From Pseudomonadaceae bacterium SI-3 (GTDB lineage: Bacteria > Pseudomonadota > Gammaproteobacteria > Pseudomonadales > Pseudomonadaceae), in assembly GCA_004010935.1 (NCBI GenBank), contig CP026511.1, forward strand, positions 806,001 to 870,000: DNA of 64,000 bases, given 5' to 3'. A program made the translations under genes and the position numbers. This document shows positions 17,885-25,553 of the stretch, piece after piece (within the stretch, counting starts at the first letter, position 1; each line of letters opens with the position of its first letter). The notes beneath the pieces were generated by a model, which was not told the origin of the DNA, did not search any database, and saw only the letters and a list, made by a program, of their open reading frames with translations.

Positions 17885-18112
17885 GGCCCCTTTCAGGAGG
17901 CCGAATGGAATCCGCGCGGAGGGGCGCGAGCGGCATGGATGCCGCGAGAGGCGTAAAGGGCCAGGGATGGCCCTTGTACGCCGGCCCCCGGAGTGTGGAT
18001 GGAATGAGGGGAGTCGAGCGAAGCGAGACCCGGATGCAGGGGCAAGCGTTTTTGGTTACTTTTTCGGCGTTTGGAAAAAGTGACTCGCCCAGCAGGGCGA
18101 AACCTGAGGTAC
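17885..18112 (-). repeat. Composite repeat locus 1, module A (inverted copy)
   Basis: Reverse-oriented copy of the block at 17570-17797: it starts CCCCTTTCAGGAGGCCGAAT and ends GACTCGCCCAGCAGGGCGAA. Between the two copies is a less conserved 70-base AT-richer core (about 17815-17885) containing CAGCAGACGACGCCGAAGG, which also has a counterpart at 44760-44832. The inverted pair could form a large cruciform. Confidence 0.75.
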
Positions 18113-18161
18113 GGGCCACCTTATGCGCTTTGTCTACTAAATCTAGTTGTGCCTCCGACGC

Positions 18162-18192
18162 CGGATCGCGAGCAAGCTCGCTCCTACGAATG
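18162..18192. repeat. REP-like palindrome
   Basis: GGATCGCGAGCAAGCTCGCTCCTAC is a variant of the REP palindrome (GAGCGAGCTTGCTCGCGATCC on the other strand), here between the composite repeat and the WYL regulator. The following 100 bases hold only degenerate fragments of other intergenic repeats. Confidence 0.6.
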
Positions 18193-18304
18193 GCGACGGG
18201 CCAGTGCGTTACCCGACTCGTAGCCGCTCCGCTCGCAATCGGCCTGGCGGATGAAGGCGGGCGTATAAATTCGCCCCTACAGGGAAGGCGGCCGCTGGTA
18301 ATGG

Positions 18305-19177
18305 TCATGTGTACAACCACACCTTCAGCCCCTGCAGATTCCTCACTTGAATCTGCTGCGCCGCAGCGTTCGCCTGCACGGTGTTGGGGTCGATCTGATA
18401 GCGCTGCAATACGTACTGCACCAACGCCCCGCGGGTGGCGATGCGCAGTTCACCGTCCTGCATGCCGTAATCGGTTTCGATGATCGATTTCTGCTCCGCA
18501 CTGAGTCGCACATCCGGCTCGATGACCACATCTACCGGTGTGTTCCAGGCTTCGTCCTGCTCGAGCCTGTTCTCGCTTTCATCCATCAGGTCCGGTTCAC
18601 CACGGAAGCGGCTGAGGACGAAGTCGCGAAAGCCACGGTTCTTCTCGCAATAGGCGCGCACATGCCAGCGGGTGCCAGTGAACACCAGGGTGTGCGGTGC
18701 CATCACGCGGATTTCGACATCCGGGTGGGCGAGGGAGACGTATTCGGTTTCCAGGCGCAGCCCTTCGCGGCAGGCCTTGAGAATCGGTCGCAGCACCTCG
18801 GGCCGGATGCTGCGGTCAGGCATGTGCAGCACTTCGGTGTGGGCGTAAGCCAGCGCCAGGCCTTCGATATGCGGGGCGCGGTCGCGATTCTGATCCAGCA
18901 GGTGCAGGTATGCGCTGGCGCTGCCATCGATGAACAGCGGCTCGAACTGCGGGCTCGGCTTATAGCCTTTCAGATGGCGGTCATATGTAAGATTTTCCGG
19001 CGCATGTTCGTTCAGATAGGTGTTGATGTCCTTCGACGCTTGCTGCCGGCTGATGCCAAAACTTTGCATCAGGTGACCTGTGGTCAGGCGGCCTTCCCAC
19101 CACGCAATCGTCTCGATCAGGCGGTACCGCAGTGCCAGATCCCAGCGAACCTGACTGATCGATTGCTTGCGTTTCAT
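18305..19177 (-). CDS. WYL-domain transcriptional regulator of the BrxR/CapW type
   Basis: 290-residue regulator with an N-terminal winged helix-turn-helix (RLTTGHLMQSFGISRQQASKDINTYL, about residues 30-60), a central WYL domain and a C-terminal WCX-like region. The WYL core reads PHTLVFTGTRWHVRAYC, i.e. WHV in place of WYL, which is typical of the BrxR/CapW subgroup that represses BREX and CBASS anti-phage operons. The spacing and the RALxYRLIETIxWWEGR N-terminus also fit. No defence gene adjoins it here, so the target is unknown; it may regulate a distant operon or be a remnant. The start at 19177 is the first Met (MKRKQSISQVRWDLALRYRL). Confidence 0.82.
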   Translation of the reverse strand: MKRKQSISQVRWDLALRYRLIETIAWWEGRLTTGHLMQSFGISRQQASKDINTYLNEHAPENLTYDRHLKGYKPSPQFEPLFIDGSASAYLHLLDQNRDRAPHIEGLALAYAHTEVLHMPDRSIRPEVLRPILKACREGLRLETEYVSLAHPDVEIRVMAPHTLVFTGTRWHVRAYCEKNRGFRDFVLSRFRGEPDLMDESENRLEQDEAWNTPVDVVIEPDVRLSAEQKSIIETDYGMQDGELRIATRGALVQYVLQRYQIDPNTVQANAAAQQIQVRNLQGLKVWLYT

Positions 19178-19291
19178 GCGCGCCCCATCTGTTGGAAATG
19201 TTTACGTGCGACTATCGGGTGACTCGACGTGTCGTGCGAAGCTACATATATTCAGGGCGTACTTCAAGCAAGCAGATAGAGGAACGCCCCC

Positions 19292-19390
19292 ATGAGCCTG
19301 TTATTGAATGCGCTTATTTTTTCGTTGACTGCCTTTGCCGGAATGGGCGTTCTGGCGTGGCTGGCTTACGGTGCTAACGAACGGAAGTGA
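19292..19390 (+). CDS. 32-residue single-pass membrane peptide
   Basis: A very short reading frame: ATG at 19292, stop at 19390. The product begins MSLLLNALIFSLTAF and ends WLAYGANERK. It is one hydrophobic helix with a charged C-terminal tail (NERK), like many bacterial small membrane proteins. GAGGAA lies at about 19278, ten or so bases before the start, which is a good binding site. It is divergent from the WYL regulator and upstream of the 71-residue gene. I do not recognise the family. Coding is supported by the binding site, the clean hydrophobic segment and the tail, but not by homology. Confidence 0.5.
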   Translation: MSLLLNALIFSLTAFAGMGVLAWLAYGANERK

Positions 19391-19495
19391 GGGGTGGTTA
19401 CAGTTTCGTTGCCGATGAACAGCCATCCGATGAGTGGTTGGAATCTCCGAGTGTAAAGCAGGGTCTTTGTTTCAGACCCAGCGCACGAGGCCCCC

Positions 19496-19711
19496 ATGAA
19501 AACCCTGTCCCGTCACCTTGCCGATAATTTTCCGCCTGATTACAAGACCCGCGTGGAACCGCAAGAAGACGGTTACCTGGTCGTCCGTGTCGGTTATCCG
19601 CTCAACGGCACCGAGGCCACTCGGATGATGTCGGGCCGACAGGTTCAGAACGGTCTGCTGGTTGAGACCCTTCTGGAAGACATGCGCAACGAGTTGGCAC
19701 GCGCCCCGTAA
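19496..19711 (+). CDS. Small conserved-looking protein of unknown function (71 aa)
   Basis: 71-residue soluble protein starting MKTLSRHLADNFPPDYKTRV and ending DMRNELARAP. It has no signal peptide, membrane segment or Cys, and appears to be a mixed alpha/beta domain with a VxxQEDGYLVVRVGYPLNG strand region and an acidic C-terminal helix. A purine-poor region precedes it (CACGAGGCCCCC before the ATG; GAGG acts as binding site). Codon use is that of the neighbours. I do not recognise a family. It faces the histidine kinase gene convergently with a 16-base gap. Confidence 0.65.
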   Translation: MKTLSRHLADNFPPDYKTRVEPQEDGYLVVRVGYPLNGTEATRMMSGRQVQNGLLVETLLEDMRNELARAP

Positions 19712-19727
19712 CTCTCCGCGTCATCCG

Positions 19728-21071
19728 CTACGACCCGCTCCGCTGTATCTGCCCTTTGCGTTGCATCGGAAGGCGGACGCGTACGCAGAGCCCTCCTAGC
19801 TCGCTCTGCTCCATTGACAGCTCACCCCGCCAAGCAACCAGAATATCGCGCACGATACCAAGCCCCAGCCCATGCCCTTCGGCATGTTCATCGAGGCGGA
19901 TGCCGCGCTCCAGCACTGCTTCGCGACGTTCCGTCGGGATGCCCGGCCCATCGTCATCGACTGAGATGAGATAGCCGTCGCTGATCGGGGCGATCGTCAG
20001 CCGCACCTGCGACCGGGCAAATTTGCAGGCGTTGTCCAGCAGGTTGCCGAGCAGCTCCAGCATGTCTTCACGGTCCCAAGGCAAGCGGCATCCTTCATGG
20101 CTATTCCAATGCAGATCGAGATCCCGACGGTGGATCATCCGCAACGTTTCGAACAGCGGGGCGAGTTCTGCGGCGCAATCGAAATAGCTGCCGGGCAGCA
20201 CGTCGCCAGCCAGGCGTGCGCGGCCCAGTTCCCGCGTGACCCGTTGTTGAATCTGCTCGAGCTGTTCCGCAAGGCTGGCCTGCAGCTCCGGATGCGCTGC
20301 CATTTCCTCACGTCGAACCAGGCTGCCGAGCACGGCCAGGGGCGTCTTCAATGCGTGGCCCAGATTGCCCAGCGCATGGCGTGAGCGTTTCAGGGTGTCG
20401 TCGGTGTGCGCCAGCAGATGATTGATCTGCTCCACGAGCGGCTGCAGTTCGATAGGTGCCTGAACGTCCAATTGCTGACGTTGCCCCTGCTGCAGCTGCG
20501 CAATCTGCTGGCGCGCTCGCTCCAGCGGCCGCATGGCGAGCTTGACGGCGTAGCGTTGCAGCAACAGCAACACCAGCAGCGCCAGGCCGACCAGTCCCAA
20601 GCCACTGAGCCTGACCTGGGTAAAGCTATTGAGGATGGGCGTGTAATCTTGCGCCACGTTGATGGTGATGGTTTGCCCGTCGCGCCGGTAGGTGGCTCGA
20701 TAAGCCAACAGCCGCTGATCCTGCGGGCCATCCAACAGATCCTCGGCCATGCCATTGCCAGCCGGCCAGGTCGGATCCGCGTCCCACAGTGAGCGTGAGC
20801 GCCAGCTGCGCGCCGGCAGGTCGATGCGGAAATAGTGGCCGGAAAATGCGCGTTGATAACGAGGGTTGAGCCGGCTCGAATCCAGCACAAACCCCTCCGG
20901 GCCCTGAACCACGGCCATCAGCAGGCCTTCGGTCTCTTCCCGTAGATCGGTGGCCAGGTTGCGCCGCAGGCCCGACTCGAACAGCCAGAGACTGCTCTGG
21001 ACCAGCAACAGTCCGACCAGCAGCAGCACCGAGATCAGTCCGATACTGAGACTGCGCTGGATCGACTTCAA
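19728..21071 (-). CDS. Sensor histidine kinase, PhoQ-like (possible CarS)
   Basis: 447-residue inner-membrane kinase: TM1 at about 11-30, a periplasmic domain of roughly 120 residues, TM2 at about 156-173, HAMP, then dimerisation and ATPase domains. The phospho-acceptor is H239 in [16 protein letters not shown]; the HALKTP form instead of HELRTP is characteristic of PhoQ-type kinases. The N-box ([14 protein letters not shown]), DDDGPGIP and GLGLGIV motifs are intact. It overlaps the response regulator by four bases. PepSY genes upstream in the same direction recall the calcium-responsive CarSR system of P. aeruginosa; that identity is an inference. Confidence 0.88.
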   Translation of the reverse strand: MKSIQRSLSIGLISVLLLVGLLLVQSSLWLFESGLRRNLATDLREETEGLLMAVVQGPEGFVLDSSRLNPRYQRAFSGHYFRIDLPARSWRSRSLWDADPTWPAGNGMAEDLLDGPQDQRLLAYRATYRRDGQTITINVAQDYTPILNSFTQVRLSGLGLVGLALLVLLLLQRYAVKLAMRPLERARQQIAQLQQGQRQQLDVQAPIELQPLVEQINHLLAHTDDTLKRSRHALGNLGHALKTPLAVLGSLVRREEMAAHPELQASLAEQLEQIQQRVTRELGRARLAGDVLPGSYFDCAAELAPLFETLRMIHRRDLDLHWNSHEGCRLPWDREDMLELLGNLLDNACKFARSQVRLTIAPISDGYLISVDDDGPGIPTERREAVLERGIRLDEHAEGHGLGLGIVRDILVAWRGELSMEQSELGGLCVRVRLPMQRKGQIQRSGS

Positions 21072-21733
21072 GGCGCGCCGCCGAAGCGATAGCCCTGGCC
21101 GCGGCGGGTTTCGATCAGCTCGCGGCCGAGCTTGCCGCGCAGTCGGTTGACGTGCACTTCGATGACATTGGAGTCACGCTCGGTTTCGCCGTCGTAAAGG
21201 TGTTCGGCCAGCTGGGTTTTCGACATGAGCTGGCCGGGATGCAGCATGAAATAGCGCAGCAGACGAAATTCGCCAGCGGTCAGTTCGATGTCCTGACCAT
21301 CCTTGTGGCAGCGCTGGCGTGCTTCGTCCAGGGCTATTCCTCCTGCCTGCAGCAACGGCTGGTTGGCTACGCCGTGGGCGCGCCGCAGCAGTGCCTGGAT
21401 ACGCAGTAGCAGCTCTTCGGGATGGAAGGGTTTGGTTAAGTAGTCGTCGGCACCGGCTTTCAGCCCTTCGATGCGTTCGGCCCAGGAGTCGCGCGCCGTC
21501 AGGATCAGCACCGGCGTTGCCAGGCCTCGGCTACGCCAAGCGCGCAACACCTCGAGCCCCGGCTTGCCAGGCAGGCCGAGATCCAGAACGATCAGGTCAT
21601 AGGGTTCGCTGCTGCCCTGATAGTCGGCGTCGCGACCATCTGCCAGCCAGTCGGTGGCATAGCCCTGGCGCGTGAGGCTGGCGACCAGCTCATCGGCCAG
21701 CGGCACATTGTCTTCGACCAGTAACAGGCGCAT
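21068..21733 (-). CDS. OmpR/PhoB-family response regulator (possible CarR)
   Basis: 221-residue response regulator. The receiver has the acidic pocket ED at 7-8, phospho-acceptor D51 in IVLDLGLPG, Thr in LILTARD and Lys in [18 protein letters not shown]-terminal winged-helix DNA-binding domain follows ([46 protein letters not shown]). It overlaps the kinase gene downstream and shares one base with the PepSY gene upstream, so transcription probably begins before the PepSY pair and reads through to the kinase. Likely targets are the adjacent PepSY genes. Confidence 0.93.
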   Translation of the reverse strand: MRLLLVEDNVPLADELVASLTRQGYATDWLADGRDADYQGSSEPYDLIVLDLGLPGKPGLEVLRAWRSRGLATPVLILTARDSWAERIEGLKAGADDYLTKPFHPEELLLRIQALLRRAHGVANQPLLQAGGIALDEARQRCHKDGQDIELTAGEFRLLRYFMLHPGQLMSKTQLAEHLYDGETERDSNVIEVHVNRLRGKLGRELIETRRGQGYRFGGAP

Positions 21734-22038
21734 CAGTCTTCTTCGTCCTTGAGCAGACGACCGTCGCGCGCGTCCAGTTCCAGCTCGCGGGCGACGCCGT
21801 CTGCAGTCAGCAGTTCGATCTCGTAAACGTAGATGCCATCCTCTTCTTCCAGTTCGGCTTCCAGCAGCCGGGCGCCGGGGTGGCGCTCCATCGCCTGGTT
21901 CAACAGGCTTTCCAACGGCTGGATCAGCCCCTCGCGACGCAGGCGCAGGGCTTCATCCTGATCCAGGTCGCGGCTCGCCACCGGAGTGGCGGCGAGCAGC
22001 AAGGTCAGTGGAATGATGAGAAGAGGGGCGGGTCGCAT
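21733..22038 (-). CDS. Exported PepSY-domain protein 1
   Basis: 101-residue protein with a signal peptide ([22 protein letters not shown]) and one PepSY domain: [64 protein letters not shown]. The acidic tail DEED could bind divalent cations. Start at 22038 places the hydrophobic leader at the N-terminus; the stop of the preceding PepSY gene shares the A of this ATG. It sits between PepSY protein 2 and the response regulator in one operon. Confidence 0.88.
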   Translation of the reverse strand: MRPAPLLIIPLTLLLAATPVASRDLDQDEALRLRREGLIQPLESLLNQAMERHPGARLLEAELEEEDGIYVYEIELLTADGVARELELDARDGRLLKDEED

Positions 22039-22346
22039 TAGTCGTCCTGATGGTCCTTGAGTACTTCGCCGGTCTTGGCGTCGAGCTCCAGGTCCCATTG
22101 CACACCTTTGTCGTCGCGCAATTCAACCTGATAGATGTGGCGACCGTATTCTTCTTCCAGTTCGGTTTCCTCGACGGTAGCCCCGGGGTGCTTGGCCAGT
22201 GCAGCTTCGTTGAGTTTCTCGAAGGATTGGATGGTGCCCGCATCGCGCAGCTTCAAAGCTTCATCCGGTCCCAGATCGCGGGCCATGGCCAGGTTGGCGC
22301 CGAGGGCGAGGGTGGCGGCAGTGATCAGCGTAGTCAGTGTTTTCAT
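22038..22346 (-). CDS. Exported PepSY-domain protein 2
   Basis: 102-residue paralogue of the next gene: signal peptide (MKTLTTLITAATLALGANLAMA), then RDLGPDEALKLRDAGTIQSF and a PepSY core (HPGATVEETELEEEYGRHIYQVEL, WDLELDAKTGEVLKDHQDD). About half its residues match PepSY protein 1, suggesting tandem duplication. It is the first gene of the operon with the two-component system. The start at 22346 follows a GGAAAACGAAACC region; the longer upstream frame has no export signal at its end. Confidence 0.88.
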   Translation of the reverse strand: MKTLTTLITAATLALGANLAMARDLGPDEALKLRDAGTIQSFEKLNEAALAKHPGATVEETELEEEYGRHIYQVELRDDKGVQWDLELDAKTGEVLKDHQDD

Positions 22347-22507
22347 GGTTTCGTTTTCCTGTGTGGGTTTCGACGATTCACAGGTTACGAGGCGCGGCTT
22401 ACGCGAAACTGAACGAGGCGTCGTGAGACGGGGGCGCAGGTGGGCAGTAATCCTCGCCGCGGCATTGTCCAATACAAGGTACGTCCACCTGTTGCGGGAG
22501 GTCTGCC

Positions 22508-22867
22508 ATGAAGATATTCCATTGCGTCACGCTCAGCCTGATATTGCTCGCCCCGCCTGCGCTGGCCCAGGATCTGCTCAAGCCTGAGGGGCCCACGGGT
22601 TCGCCAGAGATCAACGGCGGACCCGCCACCGAGATGGTTTCCGAGCCGGTGATTCACGCCACTGGCACCATCGAAGCCCTGGATCGTGAGCGGGGTGTGG
22701 TGACCATCGTTCATGGTCCGATCCCCGCGTTGAAGTGGCCAGCAGCGACCATGGACTTCCAGGCTCTGCGCGAGCAGCTGGAGGGGCTTTCACCTGGTGA
22801 TCAGGTTCGCATCAGCTTCCAGAGTGAGGGCGACGAAGCGGCTCTGGTGTCCATCGAGAAGCCCTGA
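22508..22867 (+). CDS. Exported CusF-like copper-binding protein
   Basis: 119-residue periplasmic protein: signal peptide (MKIFHCVTLSLILLAPPALA), a Pro/Gly-rich linker and a CusF-type OB-fold domain. The metal-binding pattern is readable as IVHGPIPALKWPAATMDF, where the Trp and Met correspond to the cation-pi Trp and Met ligands of CusF, with His upstream; PGDQVRISFQSEG closes the domain. CusF carries Cu(I)/Ag(I) to the CusCBA efflux pump; no cus genes are in view. It is divergent from the PepSY operon and followed by a third PepSY-like gene. Confidence 0.85.
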   Translation: MKIFHCVTLSLILLAPPALAQDLLKPEGPTGSPEINGGPATEMVSEPVIHATGTIEALDRERGVVTIVHGPIPALKWPAATMDFQALREQLEGLSPGDQVRISFQSEGDEAALVSIEKP

Positions 22868-22972
22868 AAGGCGCATTCCAGACGAATTGCGATGAACCCT
22901 CGATGACTGATGTTGCTCGTATGTAACAGGGCTGTCATACGCCCAACGCTCATTCAGCAGAGAGGATTGACC

Positions 22973-23239
22973 ATGTATCACAAGAAACTGACCGCCGCGC
23001 TTGCCATTGCCGTATTGGGTTCTACCAGCACCATCGCACTGGCTGACTCGCCGGGCGCTGACTGGATTACCTTCGAGCAGGCCATGGAAAAGGCCAAGGC
23101 GGCGGGCTACACCGAGCTGCATAGCCTGGAAGTCGACGACAAGAGCTGGGAAGGCAAGGGCCTGAAAGCTGATGGCAAGAAGTACGAATTCCAGATGGAA
23201 GGCACGACCGGCAAGATCATGCTGGACGAGGAAGACTGA
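22973..23239 (+). CDS. Exported PepSY-like protein 3
   Basis: 88-residue protein with a signal peptide (MYHKKLTAALAIAVLGSTSTIALA) and a short PepSY_2-type domain (WITFEQAMEKAKAAGYTELHSLEVDDKSWEGKGLKADGKKYEF, ending KIMLDEED). The DEED tail is the same as that of PepSY protein 1. The start at 22973 is supported by AGAGGA upstream. It lies 105 bases after the CusF-like gene, so may be a separate transcript. Together with the divergent operon it makes three small secreted PepSY proteins around one two-component system. Confidence 0.85.
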   Translation: MYHKKLTAALAIAVLGSTSTIALADSPGADWITFEQAMEKAKAAGYTELHSLEVDDKSWEGKGLKADGKKYEFQMEGTTGKIMLDEED

Positions 23240-23251
23240 CAGCTCGACAGG

Positions 23252-24910
23252 TTACAACTCACCGCGGGCCGCCAGCTCACAGATGCGGTCTGCGGTGCGG
23301 CAGGCGATGGCCTGGATGGTCAATGAGGGGTTCACGCCACCCGAGGTCGGAAACACGGACCCGTCGCAGATCCACAGGTTGGGGATGTCCCAACTGCGGC
23401 AGTCACCATCCACCACGCTGGTAGCCGGGTCGTAGCCCATACGTGCGGTGCCCATCAGGTGCGCGGTACCGTCTGCTTCGCTCCAGATGTCACGCGCACC
23501 CATGCCTTCCAGACCACGGCGCATGAAGTCGATGGAGTGGTCTACCAACCGTTGATCGTTGTCACCCATCGACCAGGTGACCCGAGCGATGGGTAGTCCG
23601 TACTGGTCTTTTTCCTCGGCGAGGGAAACGCGGTTGCGCTCTTGCGGCAGTGTCTCGCCGACGATCTTCAGCCCGACCTGATGGTTGTAGTGCGCCATTT
23701 CATCCACCAGCGCCTGTCCCCAGAGACCGTGATTGCCGGTCTGAGTCGCAGCCCAGGCGGCCGGCAACGGCCCCTGGCTCATGATCGCGTAGCCGCCATG
23801 GAAATCCTTGCCGCGGTCCTCATAGTTCCAGTGCTCGGTGATCGCTAGCGATGGCGGCCCCTTGTACCAGCGGATCTCTTCATCGACACGCCCCCACACC
23901 GCCTGGTTGGTATGCACCATCAGATTCCTGCCGACCAGACCGCTGCTATTGGCGAGCCCGTCCGGATGACGCGGGTTCGCTGAATTGAGCAGCAGCCGCG
24001 GCGTCTCGATGGCATAGCCAGCGACCACTACATGGCGTGCGCGCTGGAAGCGCCACTCGCCGTTACGGTGGTAATGCACGCCGTTGGCGAGGCCATCGGC
24101 GTCCGTTTCGATGCGACCCACCATGGCCAGGTCGCGAATCTCCGCGCCGGCCTTCAATGCCCGTGGAATCCAGGTGTTCAACACGCTCTGCTTGGCATTC
24201 GTCGAGCAACCGGTGACGCAGAAGCCGCGGTAGACGCAGGGCGGCGCGTTGTCGCGCGGCGCCGAGAGCGTCGCCAGGGGTGTCGGTGCCCAGTCCACGC
24301 CCATGGCTTCGCAGGCCTTGGCCAATGCCAGGCCGGAAGCATTCACCTCATGCTGTCGATAAGGGTAACGGGGGCGCTTCGGGCCCCACGGATAGCGCAC
24401 CGGACCGGCGATTTTCAGTGCCTGCTCGACCTCTTCGTAGTAATGCCACATCTCCTGCCAATCGATTGGCCAGTCGAACCCGTAGCCGAGCAGCGAACGC
24501 GCCTTGAACCACTCGGGACGCATGCGCAGCGAGACCATGGCGAAGTGCACCGTGCTGCCGCCGACCGCTTTGCCGCTGTTGTTGGTGCCGAGCTTCAGCG
24601 GGTTTTCGCCGTCGCACAGGCGTTCGTCGGTCCAGAACAGTTTTTCCTGATGCGCCTCGTCAGAGGCGAATTCCTCCAGCGGTCGCCACCAGGCACCAGC
24701 GTCGAAAGCGACCACCGAGAAGCCGGCTTCGGCCAGCTTGCAGGCGAGGGTGCCGCCACCCGCGCCGGTGCCGACAATGGCGAAGTCCACTGGCTCGTGC
24801 TCCGGATATTCACGCATCGGCACCCAGCCATGGCGCTGGAAGACATCCGGCGCACGACCGGCACCGCCGCGTGGGTGATAAAGCGCATCCAGTAGTCGAT
24901 CAGCGGACAT
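23252..24910 (-). CDS. GMC-family FAD dehydrogenase, gluconate/glucose dehydrogenase type
   Basis: 552-residue GMC oxidoreductase. FAD-binding motif at 42-60 (VDFAIVGTGAGGGTLACKLA), substrate domain in the middle, and the active-site pair H484 (HLMGTARMG) with N527 (GGVNPSLT), at the spacing of the His-His/Asn pair of glucose oxidase. Residues C225, C231 and C235 form C-x5-C-x3-C, the pattern that binds a 3Fe-4S cluster in bacterial FAD-dependent glucose dehydrogenase. That implies transfer to a membrane or cytochrome acceptor rather than to oxygen. It overlaps the small-subunit gene upstream by eleven bases. No export signal is visible. The substrate is unknown; sugar, sugar acid or polyol is likely. 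Confidence 0.88.
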   Translation of the reverse strand: MSADRLLDALYHPRGGAGRAPDVFQRHGWVPMREYPEHEPVDFAIVGTGAGGGTLACKLAEAGFSVVAFDAGAWWRPLEEFASDEAHQEKLFWTDERLCDGENPLKLGTNNSGKAVGGSTVHFAMVSLRMRPEWFKARSLLGYGFDWPIDWQEMWHYYEEVEQALKIAGPVRYPWGPKRPRYPYRQHEVNASGLALAKACEAMGVDWAPTPLATLSAPRDNAPPCVYRGFCVTGCSTNAKQSVLNTWIPRALKAGAEIRDLAMVGRIETDADGLANGVHYHRNGEWRFQRARHVVVAGYAIETPRLLLNSANPRHPDGLANSSGLVGRNLMVHTNQAVWGRVDEEIRWYKGPPSLAITEHWNYEDRGKDFHGGYAIMSQGPLPAAWAATQTGNHGLWGQALVDEMAHYNHQVGLKIVGETLPQERNRVSLAEEKDQYGLPIARVTWSMGDNDQRLVDHSIDFMRRGLEGMGARDIWSEADGTAHLMGTARMGYDPATSVVDGDCRSWDIPNLWICDGSVFPTSGGVNPSLTIQAIACRTADRICELAARGEL

Positions 24911-25553
24911 GGCGGTTCAACTTGCTGGCTTTGGCTTCTTCGCCGGGATGAGCTTCGGCGGCTTCCCAGCTGTCGCGGCTGTCTTCGGCGAGGCGCACGT
25001 AGCCGCGTGGGCTGGCCGGGCCGCCGAAGCCGAGTTCGTTCCAAGCGGTCGGGTGGCTGTAGTAGGCGGCGCTGATGTCGTGCACCACGCGGTGGCTGAA
25101 GAAGGCGGCGGCGGGCATGCCTTGCCAAGCGGCGCTGTTCAGCTCGTCGCGCTGCATGGCGGCGATCAGTGCGTCCTGCTCGGCTGCGGCCAACTCCGCG
25201 AAACAGCATTGATGGCGCTGCTGCGCTTCGCTGTCGAGGGCGTCGAGGCCGAGCGGCCAGGCCTGCTGCAGCGGAGGCAGTCGCGCATCACGGTAGCCGT
25301 CGCCACGTCCCTCGGCGACCTTGAATTGCACCAGCGCGGCGACCGGTATCGGTGGTCGATCCGTTGGCTGCGGGACGATGCGCTCGCACAATGCCTCCAG
25401 CGTGCGTCGTTGCGTCGTGTTGAAAAAACCGTGTTCGCGCGGCACCGCCAGCCGGCGGTCGACGACCTGACGGCTCGGCTCGTTCCACGATGGCCCTTGG
25501 CGTTTGCGCAACACGTCGTAGTCGGGGTAGCGGTTGTTCATCATTTCCACCAT
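24900..25553 (-). CDS. Gluconate 2-dehydrogenase subunit 3-family protein
   Basis: 217-residue small subunit of a GMC dehydrogenase complex. Family features are FFNTTQRRTLEALCERIVPQ, the DALIAAMQ region, and FFSHRVVHDISAAYYSHPTAWNELGFGGPASPRGYVRL near the C-terminus. In gluconate and glucose dehydrogenases this subunit carries a twin-arginine signal and escorts the catalytic subunit to the periplasm; here the N-terminus (MVEMMNNRYPDYDVLRKR) has no hydrophobic or RR signal. The complex may thus be cytoplasmic, or exported another way. It overlaps the membrane-protein gene upstream and the GMC gene downstream, so translation is coupled through all three. Confidence 0.85.
   Translation of the reverse strand: MVEMMNNRYPDYDVLRKRQGPSWNEPSRQVVDRRLAVPREHGFFNTTQRRTLEALCERIVPQPTDRPPIPVAALVQFKVAEGRGDGYRDARLPPLQQAWPLGLDALDSEAQQRHQCCFAELAAAEQDALIAAMQRDELNSAAWQGMPAAAFFSHRVVHDISAAYYSHPTAWNELGFGGPASPRGYVRLAEDSRDSWEAAEAHPGEEAKASKLNRHVR

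Noticed and set aside
17202..18320. Long minus-strand open frame (372 codons) upstream of sbcD
   Set aside because: It runs through both arms of the composite inverted repeat and two hairpin elements, gives Pro/Ser/Arg-rich low-sense protein, and has no binding site; the repeat copy at 44 kb breaks the frame.
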